A stretch of 62,667 bases of DNA from Candidatus Bathyarchaeota archaeon (GCA_025058595.1 JANXEK010000008.1:1-62667); one strand, 5' to 3'; counted from the stretch's first letter, positions 52,118-61,191 are shown. Made by a program: numbers and translations. The notes: generated from the letters alone by a model not told the origin.

Positions 52118-53129
52118 CGATCCACTTCACCTCTACATCCTCTATCCTCCATCTAGGTTTAACCACGCTTTCCTCTATGCTTGTAGTATCACCTACGCTA
52201 TAGTGTAGGATACCTGTCCAAGCTATCATAGCACCGTTATCCGTAGCATACTCATCTCGAACTATGTAGACCTTAGCTCGATGAGCTTCAACCATCTTGG
52301 ATAGCATCTCCTGCATCCTCCGGTTACGTGCGAATCCTCCTATAACGAGTATCTCAGATTTACCTGTATGCGCTAATGCTCTCTCCGTAACCTCTATAAG
52401 CATCGATAGAGCCGTCTCTCTAAGACTATACGCTACATCCTCGAGTCTATACTTTCCGCTCTTATAGGCTTTCAAAGCTGCTGTTAGGAGCCCTGAGAAT
52501 TGTAGATCCATACCCTTAACGGTGTAGGGTAGAGGTATGTATGTAGATCCTCTATCGGCTACTTCATCGAATACCGGTCCAGGCCACGGGTTCGTAGGAT
52601 CGTACAATCCTACCTCTCTAGCGAATACATCGAAACAGTTAGCTATTGTTATATCTAGCGTTTCGCCGAGTACCCTATACCTCCCATCCTCGTAGCCTAG
52701 AAGCTGTGTATTACCACCTGTAACTAGTAGTGTAAGCGGATTCTGAGCGCCTGTGGTGATCCTACCTATCTCTATATGTGCTAATAGATGGTTGACACCG
52801 ATCAAAGGTTTACGTATAGCTAGGGAGATAGCTCTAGCAACGGTAGCCGTAATCCTTAGGCATGGACCGAGTCCGGGTCCCTGAGAGAAAGCTACCGCAT
52901 CTACATCCCATATCCTCAACCCGGCTTCATCTAAGGCTCTACGTATAGTCTCCCCTGCAACCATGCTATGGTGTTGAGCTGCATCCCTCGGATGTATACC
53001 CATACCAGGTGGAGGCTTATAGGAGCTTCTAACGTTAGCTAGTATCCTACCGCTACTATCTGCTAAACCTACACCGAAAGTATGAGCGGTCCCCTCTATC
53101 CCTAAACAGATCTTGCGGCCTCCCTCCAT
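52110..53129 (-). CDS. kae1: KEOPS subunit Kae1, tRNA N6-threonylcarbamoyladenosine transferase
   Basis: 339 aa. ASKHA-fold motifs: CLGIEGTAHTFGVGLADSSG (residues 5-24), VAFSQGPGLGPCLRITATVA, GVNHLLAHIEIGRI (metal-binding His pair near 107-111), VTGGNTQLLGYEDGRYRVLG, PGPVFDEVADRGSTY and DEYATDNGAMIAWTGIL (metal Asp near 300). Transfers the threonylcarbamoyl group to A37 of ANN-decoding tRNAs. Unlike the fused Kae1-Bud32 of some archaea, the kinase is separate, encoded at 55293. A TATA block (53149-53162, minus) suggests an almost leaderless mRNA. Confidence 0.96.
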   Translation of the reverse strand: MEGGRKICLGIEGTAHTFGVGLADSSGRILANVRSSYKPPPGMGIHPRDAAQHHSMVAGETIRRALDEAGLRIWDVDAVAFSQGPGLGPCLRITATVARAISLAIRKPLIGVNHLLAHIEIGRITTGAQNPLTLLVTGGNTQLLGYEDGRYRVLGETLDITIANCFDVFAREVGLYDPTNPWPGPVFDEVADRGSTYIPLPYTVKGMDLQFSGLLTAALKAYKSGKYRLEDVAYSLRETALSMLIEVTERALAHTGKSEILVIGGFARNRRMQEMLSKMVEAHRAKVYIVRDEYATDNGAMIAWTGILHYSVGDTTSIEESVVKPRWRIEDVEVKWIAT

Positions 53130-53148
53130 CCCGCTGCCACCTCTACTC

Positions 53149-53162
53149 TAAAATATTTAGGT
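53149..53162 (-). promoter_or_regulatory. TATA box for kae1
   Basis: Minus strand CCTAAATATTTTAG, 20-33 bp upstream of the ATG at 53129, predicting a leaderless transcript. Confidence 0.5.
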
Positions 53163-53250
53163 ATAGGTTCAACTTTAGTATATCCTCGCTTATCAGCCGT
53201 GTCTTGGTGGAGTATGCTGGAAGGTTGGATGAGTTCTCTAAGCTTATCTA

Positions 53251-53727
53251 ATGGCATCAGGTTTATCTTCTCCCCATATCCTACTATTCTACGAGGATAT
53301 CTTGCCGCCTTCGATCGATGTAGAGAAGGAGGTTAAAGGTACTACGCTTAGAGTATACTTGTGTATAGTCGCTAACGGGCCTATCAGGATGAGGGATATA
53401 CAGAGAGGTCTAGGATTCTCTACGCCTAGCTTAGCATACTATCATGTAGAGAAGCTTATTAAGCTCGGATTAGTGGAGGAGGATGAAGATGGATTATATA
53501 GGGCTTCTAGGGTTGTAGAGCTATCTATACTTAAACCCTACATAGTATTCGGAGGTAGGCTTATCCCGAGGCTAGTATTCTACGCTGTATTCTTCACAAG
53601 CTTCTTAACATCATACGTAATACTCTCGTGGGGTGATCTAAACATCTATACGGTTGCGGTCGCTATGATAGCTGCAGCTGCTTTCTGGTATGAAACCGTG
53701 AGGGCTTGGAGGTATAAACCCTTCTGA
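53251..53727 (+). CDS. Membrane-anchored winged-helix regulator
   Basis: 158 aa. Residues about 22-90 form a winged helix: TLRVYLCIVANGPIRMRDIQ, then LGFSTPSLAYYHVEKLIKLG and a wing LVEEDEDGLYR. Two hydrophobic helices follow (RLVFYAVFFTSFLTSYVILS about 108-127; IYTVAVAMIAAAAFWYETV about 134-152). Membrane-tethered wHTH proteins of this kind are common in archaea and probably sense membrane or envelope state. It is paired with the small membrane protein 53 bp downstream. The ATG at 53251 lies a little before the conserved region. Confidence 0.75.
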   Translation: MASGLSSPHILLFYEDILPPSIDVEKEVKGTTLRVYLCIVANGPIRMRDIQRGLGFSTPSLAYYHVEKLIKLGLVEEDEDGLYRASRVVELSILKPYIVFGGRLIPRLVFYAVFFTSFLTSYVILSWGDLNIYTVAVAMIAAAAFWYETVRAWRYKPF

Positions 53728-53780
53728 AGTTTCAAATAGTTAGAGCTATAACGAGCTTTACAGCTATAGTATCCTCGAAA

Positions 53781-54062
53781 TTGAGGATCGAGATATTAGC
53801 GTCAATCCTTATAGCCTCGTTACTAGGCTTAACTACGGTATACCTAATAGATGTATCCACTAGGGGTGGAGGTGTATCGGATTTAAAGCCGCCCCTCCAG
53901 CCCGATAGAAGCATAGGTTTAGAGGGACAGAAGGTTTCAAACGGAAGCCAAGATACAGCTACCACTGTATCTAGGGGATTCGAGCTATATAGCTTTATGC
54001 TAGCGTTGATAGCAGCTTCTACGTTCTCGCATATAGTTAGACGTAGGCTTCAGAGATTCTAG
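53781..54062 (+). CDS. Small membrane protein paired with the wHTH regulator
   Basis: 93 aa, no known family. Two membrane segments (ILASILIASLLGLTTVYLI, residues 5-23; YSFMLALIAASTFSHIV near 70-86) flank a polar 45-residue loop rich in Gly, Ser and Thr. It closely follows the membrane wHTH gene and probably forms an operon or complex with it. TTG start at 53781. The 3' end overlaps sua5 by 4 bp on the opposite strand. Confidence 0.6.
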   Translation: MRIEILASILIASLLGLTTVYLIDVSTRGGGVSDLKPPLQPDRSIGLEGQKVSNGSQDTATTVSRGFELYSFMLALIAASTFSHIVRRRLQRF

Positions 54063-54697
54063 CAATCCGCTAAGGCTTCCAGTATCTCTTCCAATCTATA
54101 GGATCCATGAGGATACACCCTCTCTATCTTTGGTGGATCGTAGGTGAGATCTACTATGGTCGATACAGGTCTGATCGGGAGCAGACCATAGTCTAGTATT
54201 AGATCCACGCTATCTCCTATCTGTCTCAAGATATCTTCTACACCGTAGGGGTTCGCCTCCCTATGGATGTTAGCGCTCGTAGCGGTTATAGGTCTCCCGA
54301 GCTTCTTCGCTATCATCGTAGCAATCCTATGGCTCGATATCCTAGCTGCGAAAGCTCTAGGATTAACTATATCTGGAACCCTAGGCTTCTTCCATGTAGC
54401 TATAGTTAACGGTCCAGGGTTGAATCGTCTTATAAGCTTTAGAGCTTTCTCATCTAGGTATGCGTACTCCATCCACATATCTAGGTCTGCTACTATAGCG
54501 GTGAGGGATCTATCTACCGGCCTCCTCTTAGCACTATACACTTTAAACACGGCGTCTATATTCGTTATATCCGCCGCAAGCCCGTAGCATGTCTCTGTAG
54601 GGTATACGACCAACCCTCCACGTTCGAGTATGGATACAGCTGTTTCTACCGCGCCTTCTATATCCTCTTCGATCTTCAATACTCTAGCTTTAGGCAT
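54059..54697 (-). CDS. sua5: Threonylcarbamoyl-AMP synthase (Sua5/YrdC/YciO)
   Basis: 212 aa, YrdC domain only. Motifs: GGLVVYPTETCYGLAADITN (near 27-46), VYSAKRRPVDRSLTAIVADL (the KxRxxxxPL-type segment, with Ser-Leu here), NPGPLTIATWK, FAARISSHRIA and PITATSANIH (near 140). Makes threonylcarbamoyl-AMP from threonine, bicarbonate and ATP, the substrate of Kae1. The SUA5 C-terminal domain is absent, as in YrdC. Divergent from the aKMT-like gene with a shared AT-rich promoter. Confidence 0.93.
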   Translation of the reverse strand: MPKARVLKIEEDIEGAVETAVSILERGGLVVYPTETCYGLAADITNIDAVFKVYSAKRRPVDRSLTAIVADLDMWMEYAYLDEKALKLIRRFNPGPLTIATWKKPRVPDIVNPRAFAARISSHRIATMIAKKLGRPITATSANIHREANPYGVEDILRQIGDSVDLILDYGLLPIRPVSTIVDLTYDPPKIERVYPHGSYRLEEILEALADC

Positions 54698-54729
54698 ATA
54701 CCACCCACCTCCTAGGGGAGGTCGATACT

Positions 54730-54740
54730 AAAGTTTAAAG
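54730..54740. promoter_or_regulatory. Divergent promoter between sua5 and the aKMT/bud32 pair
   Basis: AAAGTTTAAAG about 38-48 bp before the rightward ATG (54778) and about 33-43 bp before the leftward ATG (54697). It is nearly palindromic in its AT core, so it could serve both directions. AGGAGGTG lies between it and sua5 on the minus strand. Confidence 0.45.
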
Positions 54741-54777
54741 GGAGGTGTAGATGTAATTTTTCTCTTTCGGTGTCTGT

Positions 54778-55308
54778 ATGGCGGATAGCTTAGCTCCCTT
54801 CGTTCCATCGCCTATAGAGGTAGTTCGACGTATGCTCTCCCTAGCTGAGGTTAACTCTAAGGATGTAGTCTACGATCTGGGATGCGGCGATGGACGTATA
54901 CTTACGGCCGCTATCACAGAGTTCAACGCTAGGAAGGCTGTAGGATACGAGATAAGAAGCGATCTATACCTTAAGGTTCTCTCAACCATACAGGAGCTTA
55001 AACCGGTTATACCGGATATAGAGGGTAGGATTAAAGTGTATAACAACGATGCTATGAAAGCCGATCTCTCAGAAGCTACGGTAGTAACGTTATATCTTAC
55101 GACTCTAGGTAACGAGAAGCTTAAACCTAAATTCGAATCTGAGCTTAAACCTGGAGCTAGGGTTGTAAGCCACGATTTCACGATACCAGGATGGGCTCCT
55201 GCTAAGATAGATAGATTCCAAGGCCATGTAATATACCTGTACATAGTACCCGATAGTTTCAAGGATCAATCGCTGAAGGCTAGAGAGAGGGTTTGGCGTC
55301 TATTCTAG
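54778..55308 (+). CDS. Protein-lysine N-methyltransferase, aKMT type
   Basis: 176 aa class I SAM methyltransferase. SAM motifs VVYDLGCGDGRILTAAI (residues 35-51) and AVGYEIRSDLYLK; ATVVTLYLTTLGNEKLKPKF (near 98-117) and ELKPGARVVSHDFTIPGWAP (near 122-140). The layout parallels Sulfolobus aKMT4, the broad-specificity archaeal lysine methyltransferase, as I recall its sequence. It overlaps bud32 by 16 bp, so the two are co-translated. Modifying abundant proteins such as chromatin proteins is its presumed role. Confidence 0.78.
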   Translation: MADSLAPFVPSPIEVVRRMLSLAEVNSKDVVYDLGCGDGRILTAAITEFNARKAVGYEIRSDLYLKVLSTIQELKPVIPDIEGRIKVYNNDAMKADLSEATVVTLYLTTLGNEKLKPKFESELKPGARVVSHDFTIPGWAPAKIDRFQGHVIYLYIVPDSFKDQSLKARERVWRLF

Positions 55309-55961
55309 AAGGTAGAGACCTCCACCTCATATATAGGGGTGCTGAAGCTGAAATCTACCTAGGCTCATGGTATGGGAGGAAGGCTATATTCAAATACCGT
55401 ATACCTAAAAGCTACAGGATAAAGGAGATAGACGATCATATAAGGGGTAGGAGGACTATACTAGAAGCTAGGATCCTTAGGGATGCTAAAAATGCCGGTA
55501 TCCCATCACCCACCGTATACTACGTAGATCCACCTGAAGCTCTACTGGTCATGAGCTATATAGATGGGTTTAGACTTAAAGAATATATCAACTCTACCAG
55601 TGTAGATGAAGCTATAACACTTTCGAGGAAGATAGGCTGCTGTATAGCTAGACTGCATAAAGCAGGTATACAGCATGGAGATCCTACGACATCTAACATG
55701 ATACTCGTAGGGGATGGGAGGGTATTCTTGGTAGACTACGGGTTATCGCAGTATACCGTTAAAGCTGAGGATAGAGCTGTAGATCTGATAATATTCGAGA
55801 GAGCGCTACTAAGCGTACACTACAAAGTATACAGATGCTGTATGAAGGCTTTCATCGAAGAATACGAGAAGATCCTAGGGGAGGAGTACGGTGAAGTTAA
55901 GAAGCGTATGGAGGAGATAAAAGCTAGAGGTAGATATGTATCTAGACGTCTTCTAAGATAG
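55293..55961 (+). CDS. bud32: KEOPS subunit Bud32 (atypical protein kinase/ATPase)
   Basis: 222 aa. Kinase-fold motifs: GAEAEIYLGSWYGRKAIFKY (Lys near 34), then KSYRIKEIDDHIRGRRTILE (basic loop near 40-60), LHKAGIQHGDPTTSNMIL (HGD catalytic loop near 125) and VFLVDYGLSQYT (DYG metal loop near 145), then the C-terminal EDRAVDLIIFERALLSVHYK. Supports Kae1 in t6A formation. TTG start inside the upstream gene. With kae1 and sua5 nearby, three t6A genes lie within 3.9 kb. Confidence 0.94.
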   Translation: MASILEGRDLHLIYRGAEAEIYLGSWYGRKAIFKYRIPKSYRIKEIDDHIRGRRTILEARILRDAKNAGIPSPTVYYVDPPEALLVMSYIDGFRLKEYINSTSVDEAITLSRKIGCCIARLHKAGIQHGDPTTSNMILVGDGRVFLVDYGLSQYTVKAEDRAVDLIIFERALLSVHYKVYRCCMKAFIEEYEKILGEEYGEVKKRMEEIKARGRYVSRRLLR

Positions 55962-56036
55962 ATCGCCGACTCTATATCCATGAGTTTATCGATAGAAAGG
56001 TTTTTTAGATAGACTCACCATAGCTTCTAGCCAGGC

Positions 56037-58619
56037 ATGAATCCAGGGAAAACCTCCCTAATACTAGCGTATCTAGCTGTTCTCATCCTACCTACGATCC
56101 TAATATGCGTTACACCTGTCTCAGCAGAGCAAGTACCATACGGTCCATTCCCAGATAGAGTTATAATATTTAGGCATGCAGATGAAGCTACAGTCGTACC
56201 GATGATAGAGAAGGGTGAGATGGATGCATGGCTATTCTATCTACGACTCCCAGAGAATATAAGGAAGGCTGAAGAGTCTCCGCATGTAGATCTGATAAGT
56301 ACATATGGAGGATCTATTCAGCTTCTCGTAAACCCGCTGGAAACTACAGAAGTCTTCAATCCATTCCATATAAGAGAGATTAGGGAAGCTTTAAACTGGC
56401 TTATCGACCGTAGCTATATAGTCAGCGAGATATACCATGGTAGAGCTGCTCCTAGATGGACCATGTTCAGATCTGTATCACCAGATTACTCTAGGATAGT
56501 AGATTTTGCTAAGATACTCGAATCTAGGTATAGCTATAACTTCGAGAAAGCCAAAGTACAGATATTCGAAGCTCTCTCTAGAGCTGGTGCAGAGTATAGA
56601 GAAGGTAAATGGTACTATGGAGGTAAGCCTATCACTGTAAACTTCCTGATAAGACCTGAAGATGAGAGGAAGCCTCTAGGAGATTACGTAGCTTCACAAC
56701 TCGAGAAGTTAGGGTTCACCGTTAATAGATTGTATAAACCTGCTAGAGATGCATTCTTACTATGGGGTTCTTTCAGCCCCACTAAACGAGGAGAATGGCA
56801 TGTATACACAGCTGGATGGGCTCATACCGCTATAACTGCATACGATGATACAGATCCATGGTTCTGGTATTCGCCGGATAACGCGCCGTTATTCGAAGAA
56901 TACCGTGGGCCCCCGCTCCTTAGAGAAGCTATAGATAAGCTTAATAATGCCGAGTATAAGTCTATGGAGGAACGCTTAGAACTCGTTAAAAGAATCTGCG
57001 AATTAGCCCTATGGGATGGGGTACATGTATGGGTAATAGATCAGGTTATGTCCTTCCCCACAACGGCTAAGCTGGGTCCTTCTGTTAAAGACCTTTATGG
57101 TGGAGCTATGAGCTTTTGGTTCCTACGTACTATCAGAAGAGTCGAGGGTTATGGAGGAGATGTTAAACTAGGCAATAGAATAATGTTTATCGAAGGTTTC
57201 AATCCGATCGCAGGTTTTTCATGGCTCTACGACGTATATGCATATTATCTAGTAGCCGATCCAGGTATATTCCCACATCCACACACAGGAGTATATATAC
57301 CTGTAAGAGCGGAGTATACAGTTACGACAGCTGGACCTGAGGGTAAGCTTAGCGTCCCAGCGGATGCGTTAAAATACGATCTCTCGCTAGGGAAGTTTAT
57401 ACCTGTCGGTGGAGGCGTCAGCGCTACAAGCAAGGTTACCTTCAAGTTTACACTCGGTAAATGGCATCATGGTCAACCTATAACGAAAGCCGATATACTC
57501 TACGGTATAGCAGAGGTATTCAAAGTTACTCTAAAAGAGTCTCCACTTTACGATCCGGTCGCAGCATCTCCAGGTAGAGTATTGTTCACAGATTCGTTTA
57601 GAGGTGTTAGGTTTATAGCTGATGATACGGTTGAAGTCTACGTAGATTACTGGCATGTAGATAATAGCTATATCGCTAGCGTGGCTAGTGTATGGGTTGA
57701 TACACCGTGGGAACTACTGGTATTGATGAATGAAGCTGTCCTCGAGAAGAAGCTTGCATGGTCAGTCGATGTAGCTGATGAATGGGGTGTAGATCAGCTA
57801 GATCTAACTAAGGGTCCATCCATAGGTATACTTAAAGATCTCTTAGATAAGCTAGTTAGAGAGAATCGTATACCACCGGAATTGAAGGATATAATCACTC
57901 CAGATGTAGCTAGGGCTAGATGGGCTGCGCTTAGATCGTTCTATGAGGCTAGAGGACACTTCTGGGTCAGTAACGGTCCATACGTATTCGGTTCAGCCGA
58001 TCCTAAAGCTTTACAAATGACCTTCGAAGCCTTCAGAGAATATCCGTTCAAAGCTGATAGATGGGATGGCATGATCGCGGTGAAAGTTCCAAGCGTACGT
58101 GTAGTTAGGGCTCCTGAAGATATCATCCCAGGCTTAGAAGCTACGTTTAGCTTAGCAGTCGAGGTAGGAGGTAAACCATACGATAGAGCGTCTGTGAAGT
58201 ATCTATTGCTAGATAGTTTAGGTAATCTAGTCGCTGTAGGGGTAGCTAAACCTAAAGGTGGAGGAGTCTTCGATATAACCTTCACAACCGTGGAAACCGG
58301 TAAACTCGCTCTAGGGACATACTCGTTACAGCTTATAGCTGTCGGAGAGGAAGCAGCTCTTCCATCCACATCATCCTATACGTTCACCGTTACACCGCCG
58401 ATCGCATATTTCGAGCGTCTAGTTAGAGCTACTAGAGCGGATATCGAAGCTCGTATCTCAGTCGTAGAGGGTCGTATAAGCGCTATATCTACTGATGTTA
58501 GTCGTCTATCGACTATGTTAGCAGGTCTTCAGAGTACGGTTAATATCGTACTAGCGTTATCGGCTGTAGCTATAGTGGTAGCCGTGGTAGCCATAGTACT
58601 ATCGCTACGTAAGAAGTAA
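56037..58619 (+). CDS. ABC transporter extracellular solute-binding protein, family 5
   Basis: 860 aa. Signal peptide (MNPGKTSLILAYLAVLILPT, cleavage likely near VSAEQ at residue 32), then the Opp/Dpp-type periplasmic fold (IREIREALNWLIDRSYIVSE near 118; GAMSFWFLRTIRR, KWHHGQPITKADILYGIAEV near 480). After about residue 700 an Ig-like segment precedes a coiled coil (ADIEARISVVEGRISAISTD near 800-820) and a C-terminal membrane anchor (IVLALSAVAIVVAVVAIVLS) followed by a basic tail RKK. The binding protein is therefore tethered by a stalk to the membrane. Substrate (oligopeptide or oligosaccharide) is not decided. Confidence 0.92.
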   Translation: MNPGKTSLILAYLAVLILPTILICVTPVSAEQVPYGPFPDRVIIFRHADEATVVPMIEKGEMDAWLFYLRLPENIRKAEESPHVDLISTYGGSIQLLVNPLETTEVFNPFHIREIREALNWLIDRSYIVSEIYHGRAAPRWTMFRSVSPDYSRIVDFAKILESRYSYNFEKAKVQIFEALSRAGAEYREGKWYYGGKPITVNFLIRPEDERKPLGDYVASQLEKLGFTVNRLYKPARDAFLLWGSFSPTKRGEWHVYTAGWAHTAITAYDDTDPWFWYSPDNAPLFEEYRGPPLLREAIDKLNNAEYKSMEERLELVKRICELALWDGVHVWVIDQVMSFPTTAKLGPSVKDLYGGAMSFWFLRTIRRVEGYGGDVKLGNRIMFIEGFNPIAGFSWLYDVYAYYLVADPGIFPHPHTGVYIPVRAEYTVTTAGPEGKLSVPADALKYDLSLGKFIPVGGGVSATSKVTFKFTLGKWHHGQPITKADILYGIAEVFKVTLKESPLYDPVAASPGRVLFTDSFRGVRFIADDTVEVYVDYWHVDNSYIASVASVWVDTPWELLVLMNEAVLEKKLAWSVDVADEWGVDQLDLTKGPSIGILKDLLDKLVRENRIPPELKDIITPDVARARWAALRSFYEARGHFWVSNGPYVFGSADPKALQMTFEAFREYPFKADRWDGMIAVKVPSVRVVRAPEDIIPGLEATFSLAVEVGGKPYDRASVKYLLLDSLGNLVAVGVAKPKGGGVFDITFTTVETGKLALGTYSLQLIAVGEEAALPSTSSYTFTVTPPIAYFERLVRATRADIEARISVVEGRISAISTDVSRLSTMLAGLQSTVNIVLALSAVAIVVAVVAIVLSLRKK

Positions 58620-58624
58620 TTCAA

Positions 58625-58650
58625 CCCCCCTCATCCTATTTTTCCCTTCA
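58625..58650 (+). terminator. Possible T-rich terminator after the binding protein
   Basis: A CCCCCCTCATCCTATTTTTC run follows the stop codon directly. T-runs are typical of archaeal termination. Weakly supported. Confidence 0.3.
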
Positions 58651-58689
58651 GCCATAGATTTATTGCGGTTGGCTTGGTAGTCTGTGGAG

Positions 58690-58701
58690 AAAAGTTTATA
58701 G
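58690..58701 (+). promoter_or_regulatory. TATA element for the permease operon
   Basis: AAAAGTTTATAG about 35-46 bp before the first permease ATG (58736). It suggests the permease-ATPase genes are transcribed separately from the more abundant binding protein. Confidence 0.5.
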
Positions 58702-58735
58702 GTTAACATGCTACCTATGCTATGGTTAAACCGGT

Positions 58736-59806
58736 ATGCGTCTACCGTTAGCGATGTTAAGATACCTAGCTAAACGTATAATGCTACTATTCACTACGCT
58801 CGTAGTAGCTGTATACCTGACCATAATCATAGCTAACGCCGGAGGCCTTATAGACGATATACTGAGAGCTCAGCTTAGATACGAGATTACTAGTAACCTA
58901 GCTAGATCTCCAGGCTGGGCTCAGCTTACAGAGGAGGAACAGAGGAAGATTATAAGCGATAGGCTTCAAGCCGCTATACAAGCTAAAGGGCTTGATAGAC
59001 CCTTCCTAGAACGTACATTCAGATATCTTATAGATGCTTTAACGTTAAGTCTCGGTAGAGCTCTTTTCATAACTAGTGCTAGCGGATCTAAAGCCGTAAG
59101 CGATATAGTGATCGAGAGATTACCGCAAACCGTACTACTATTCACTACGGGTACGATACTCTATTCGCTCATAGGTCTACTTATAGGGTTGTATATGGCT
59201 AGACGTCCAGGTGGATTCTTCGATAAGGTATTCTCCGTCTTCGCTGTAGTAACCCAGGTTATTCCTCCATGGTTCTTCGGTATACTCTTCATAATGGTAT
59301 TCGCATACTATCTTGGAATAACACCCTTCGGAGGTATGGTAAGCGTTCCTCCACCTAAGGATCCTCTAATCTACGCATTAGATGTAATCTACCATATGGC
59401 TTTACCGCTCTTTACATGGATATTCTCTCTCTTCGGTGCTTGGGCATATATAGCTAGGAACCTTATAATCCAGATAGCTGAGGAAGATTTCGTGAATACA
59501 GCTAAAGCTAAAGGTTTACCCGATAATATAGTTATGCGTAGACATGTATTAAGACCTAGTCTCCCCCCGATCGTAACCGTTATATCGTTATCGCTTATAG
59601 CTTCATGGCAGGGAGCTATAATAACCGAGACTGTATTCAACTGGCCTGGTTTAGGTACACTATTCTATCAGGCGATAAACTCGTTAGATGCACCTGTAGT
59701 CATAGGGTTAACGGTTATATATGCCTATCTACTCGTAGCTACCGTGCTCATACTTGACCTTATCTATAGTATACTCGATCCGAGAATCAGAGCTGGGAGG
59801 ATATAG
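58736..59806 (+). CDS. ABC transporter permease (OppB/DppB type)
   Basis: 356 aa with six predicted helices. N-terminal LRYLAKRIMLLFTTLVVAVY fits the OppB TM1. The conserved coupling motif appears as DFVNTAKAKGLPDNIVMRRH near residue 250 (EAA-loop, A-x-A-x-G). NWPGLGTLFYQAINSLDAPV near 303 is the diagnostic OppB loop. A polar region (about 40-85) lies outside. It starts the permease/ATPase operon with its own TATA element. Confidence 0.92.
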   Translation: MRLPLAMLRYLAKRIMLLFTTLVVAVYLTIIIANAGGLIDDILRAQLRYEITSNLARSPGWAQLTEEEQRKIISDRLQAAIQAKGLDRPFLERTFRYLIDALTLSLGRALFITSASGSKAVSDIVIERLPQTVLLFTTGTILYSLIGLLIGLYMARRPGGFFDKVFSVFAVVTQVIPPWFFGILFIMVFAYYLGITPFGGMVSVPPPKDPLIYALDVIYHMALPLFTWIFSLFGAWAYIARNLIIQIAEEDFVNTAKAKGLPDNIVMRRHVLRPSLPPIVTVISLSLIASWQGAIITETVFNWPGLGTLFYQAINSLDAPVVIGLTVIYAYLLVATVLILDLIYSILDPRIRAGRI

Positions 59807-59808
59807 GT

Positions 59809-61191
59809 ATGAGTATGCCTAGAGGGTTACGAGATGTAGTAGATGCCGTACTACATTCCAAGACCGGTGTAGTAGGATTATCGATCCTGATAGCTATAAT
59901 CGTTCTATCGATACTAGCGATAATATATGTACCGTTCGATATAGCTAGAGAATGGAATAACCCATCGTTCTGGCAGCGTAATCCTAGGCTTGCATCGCCT
60001 AGCTGGACGAACATATTTGTTGGAGGAAAGCTTCCAGAAACTATGATACTTTCTAACGATAGCTTCCGCAAATATTCGTATTATCTTGAGACTATAGGCT
60101 TAAAGTATTGTATACTTGAAACAGAGTTCCAATATCTTTATGAGGATTTCCCATCGGAACTTCGTCTCTCATTATACGTAGATACTGATGGAGCCTTTAT
60201 AACGGTACGCTGGATTCAGCCTAATGGTATAGATATAACTATATGGAGGGGTTTATTCAAGCGGGGTTTGAATACCATCTATATATCGCGTCAATTAGAT
60301 GTACGCGAGTATATCAGGGATTCGTTGAAAAGACTCAACCTTACGACCCCATCTGTAGTGAACCCTGAAGTAATCTTATTCACTGATAACAGTGTAACTC
60401 ATAGCGAGTTAACACCGGTTAACGGCGGGTATAGGGTTAGAGTGGAAGCTGTATCTTCGGATCTTTACGCAGATATCGAAGCTGAACTGATAGTATACGG
60501 TAAAGTTTACGGTTTAGTAGGTACAGATAATAATAGGCGCGACCTCTTCGTAGGTCTAGTTTGGGGTGCACCTATAGCTTTAGCTTTTGGTTTGATCGCA
60601 GCTATAGCTACAAGCTTCATACAGACGCTCATAGGATCCTTAAGCGCATGGTATGGTAGGTTAGTCGATGAGGTTATTCAAAGAATCACCGATATATACA
60701 TGATAATACCATTCCTACCTATACTCATCACTATATCCGTCATATACAGGATAGATATATGGACGCTTCTGATAGTGGTGGTAGGTCTAAGTCTCTTCGG
60801 AGGAGCTACGAAGACAGCTAGAAGTATGACCTTCCAGATTATGACTGAACAGTATATCGAAGCAGCTGCTTCCTATGGAGCTAGTCGTAAACGTATCCTA
60901 TTCCTATACATACTACCTAGATTAATGCCTTACACTATGGCTAACATAGTGTTATCCGTACCAGGCTACGTATTCTTGGAGGCAGCTTTGAGCGTACTAG
61001 GTTTAGGTGATCCTATGATGCCTACATGGGGTAAGATTATAAGCGATGCCTACTCGGGAGGGGCGGTAGTACATGGATTGTGGTGGTGGATCCTACTACC
61101 CTCAGCTCTAATAATACTCACGGCTATATCGTTTGCGTTTATAGGTTTAGCTCTAGATAAAGTCGTTAACCCTAGGTTGAGGGAGAGGTAA
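59809..61191 (+). CDS. ABC transporter permease (OppC/DppC type) with a large external insertion
   Basis: 460 aa, longer than the usual 290-330. After the first helix (VGLSILIAIIVLSILAIIYV, near 25-44) comes a stretch of about 190 residues without membrane helices (IAREWNNPSFWQRNPRLASP and onward), presumably outside the cell. The permease domain then begins near 240 (DLFVGLVWGAPIALAFGLIA). The EAA loop is EQYIEAAASYGASRKRILFL near 350. FLEAALSVLGLGDPMMPTWG and AYSGGAVVHGLWWWILLPSA complete the C-terminus. The insertion probably contacts the binding protein or S-layer. It follows the first permease by 2 bp. Confidence 0.92.
   Translation: MSMPRGLRDVVDAVLHSKTGVVGLSILIAIIVLSILAIIYVPFDIAREWNNPSFWQRNPRLASPSWTNIFVGGKLPETMILSNDSFRKYSYYLETIGLKYCILETEFQYLYEDFPSELRLSLYVDTDGAFITVRWIQPNGIDITIWRGLFKRGLNTIYISRQLDVREYIRDSLKRLNLTTPSVVNPEVILFTDNSVTHSELTPVNGGYRVRVEAVSSDLYADIEAELIVYGKVYGLVGTDNNRRDLFVGLVWGAPIALAFGLIAAIATSFIQTLIGSLSAWYGRLVDEVIQRITDIYMIIPFLPILITISVIYRIDIWTLLIVVVGLSLFGGATKTARSMTFQIMTEQYIEAAASYGASRKRILFLYILPRLMPYTMANIVLSVPGYVFLEAALSVLGLGDPMMPTWGKIISDAYSGGAVVHGLWWWILLPSALIILTAISFAFIGLALDKVVNPRLRER

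Noticed and set aside
52026-52208. 60-codon plus-strand frame across the DUF2284/kae1 junction
   Set aside because: It overlaps two well-supported genes and lacks any motif.
54713-54740. ACCTCC-TAGG-GGAGGT inverted repeat near the sua5 start as an operator
   Set aside because: One arm is the sua5 Shine-Dalgarno sequence itself; the symmetry is short and probably incidental.
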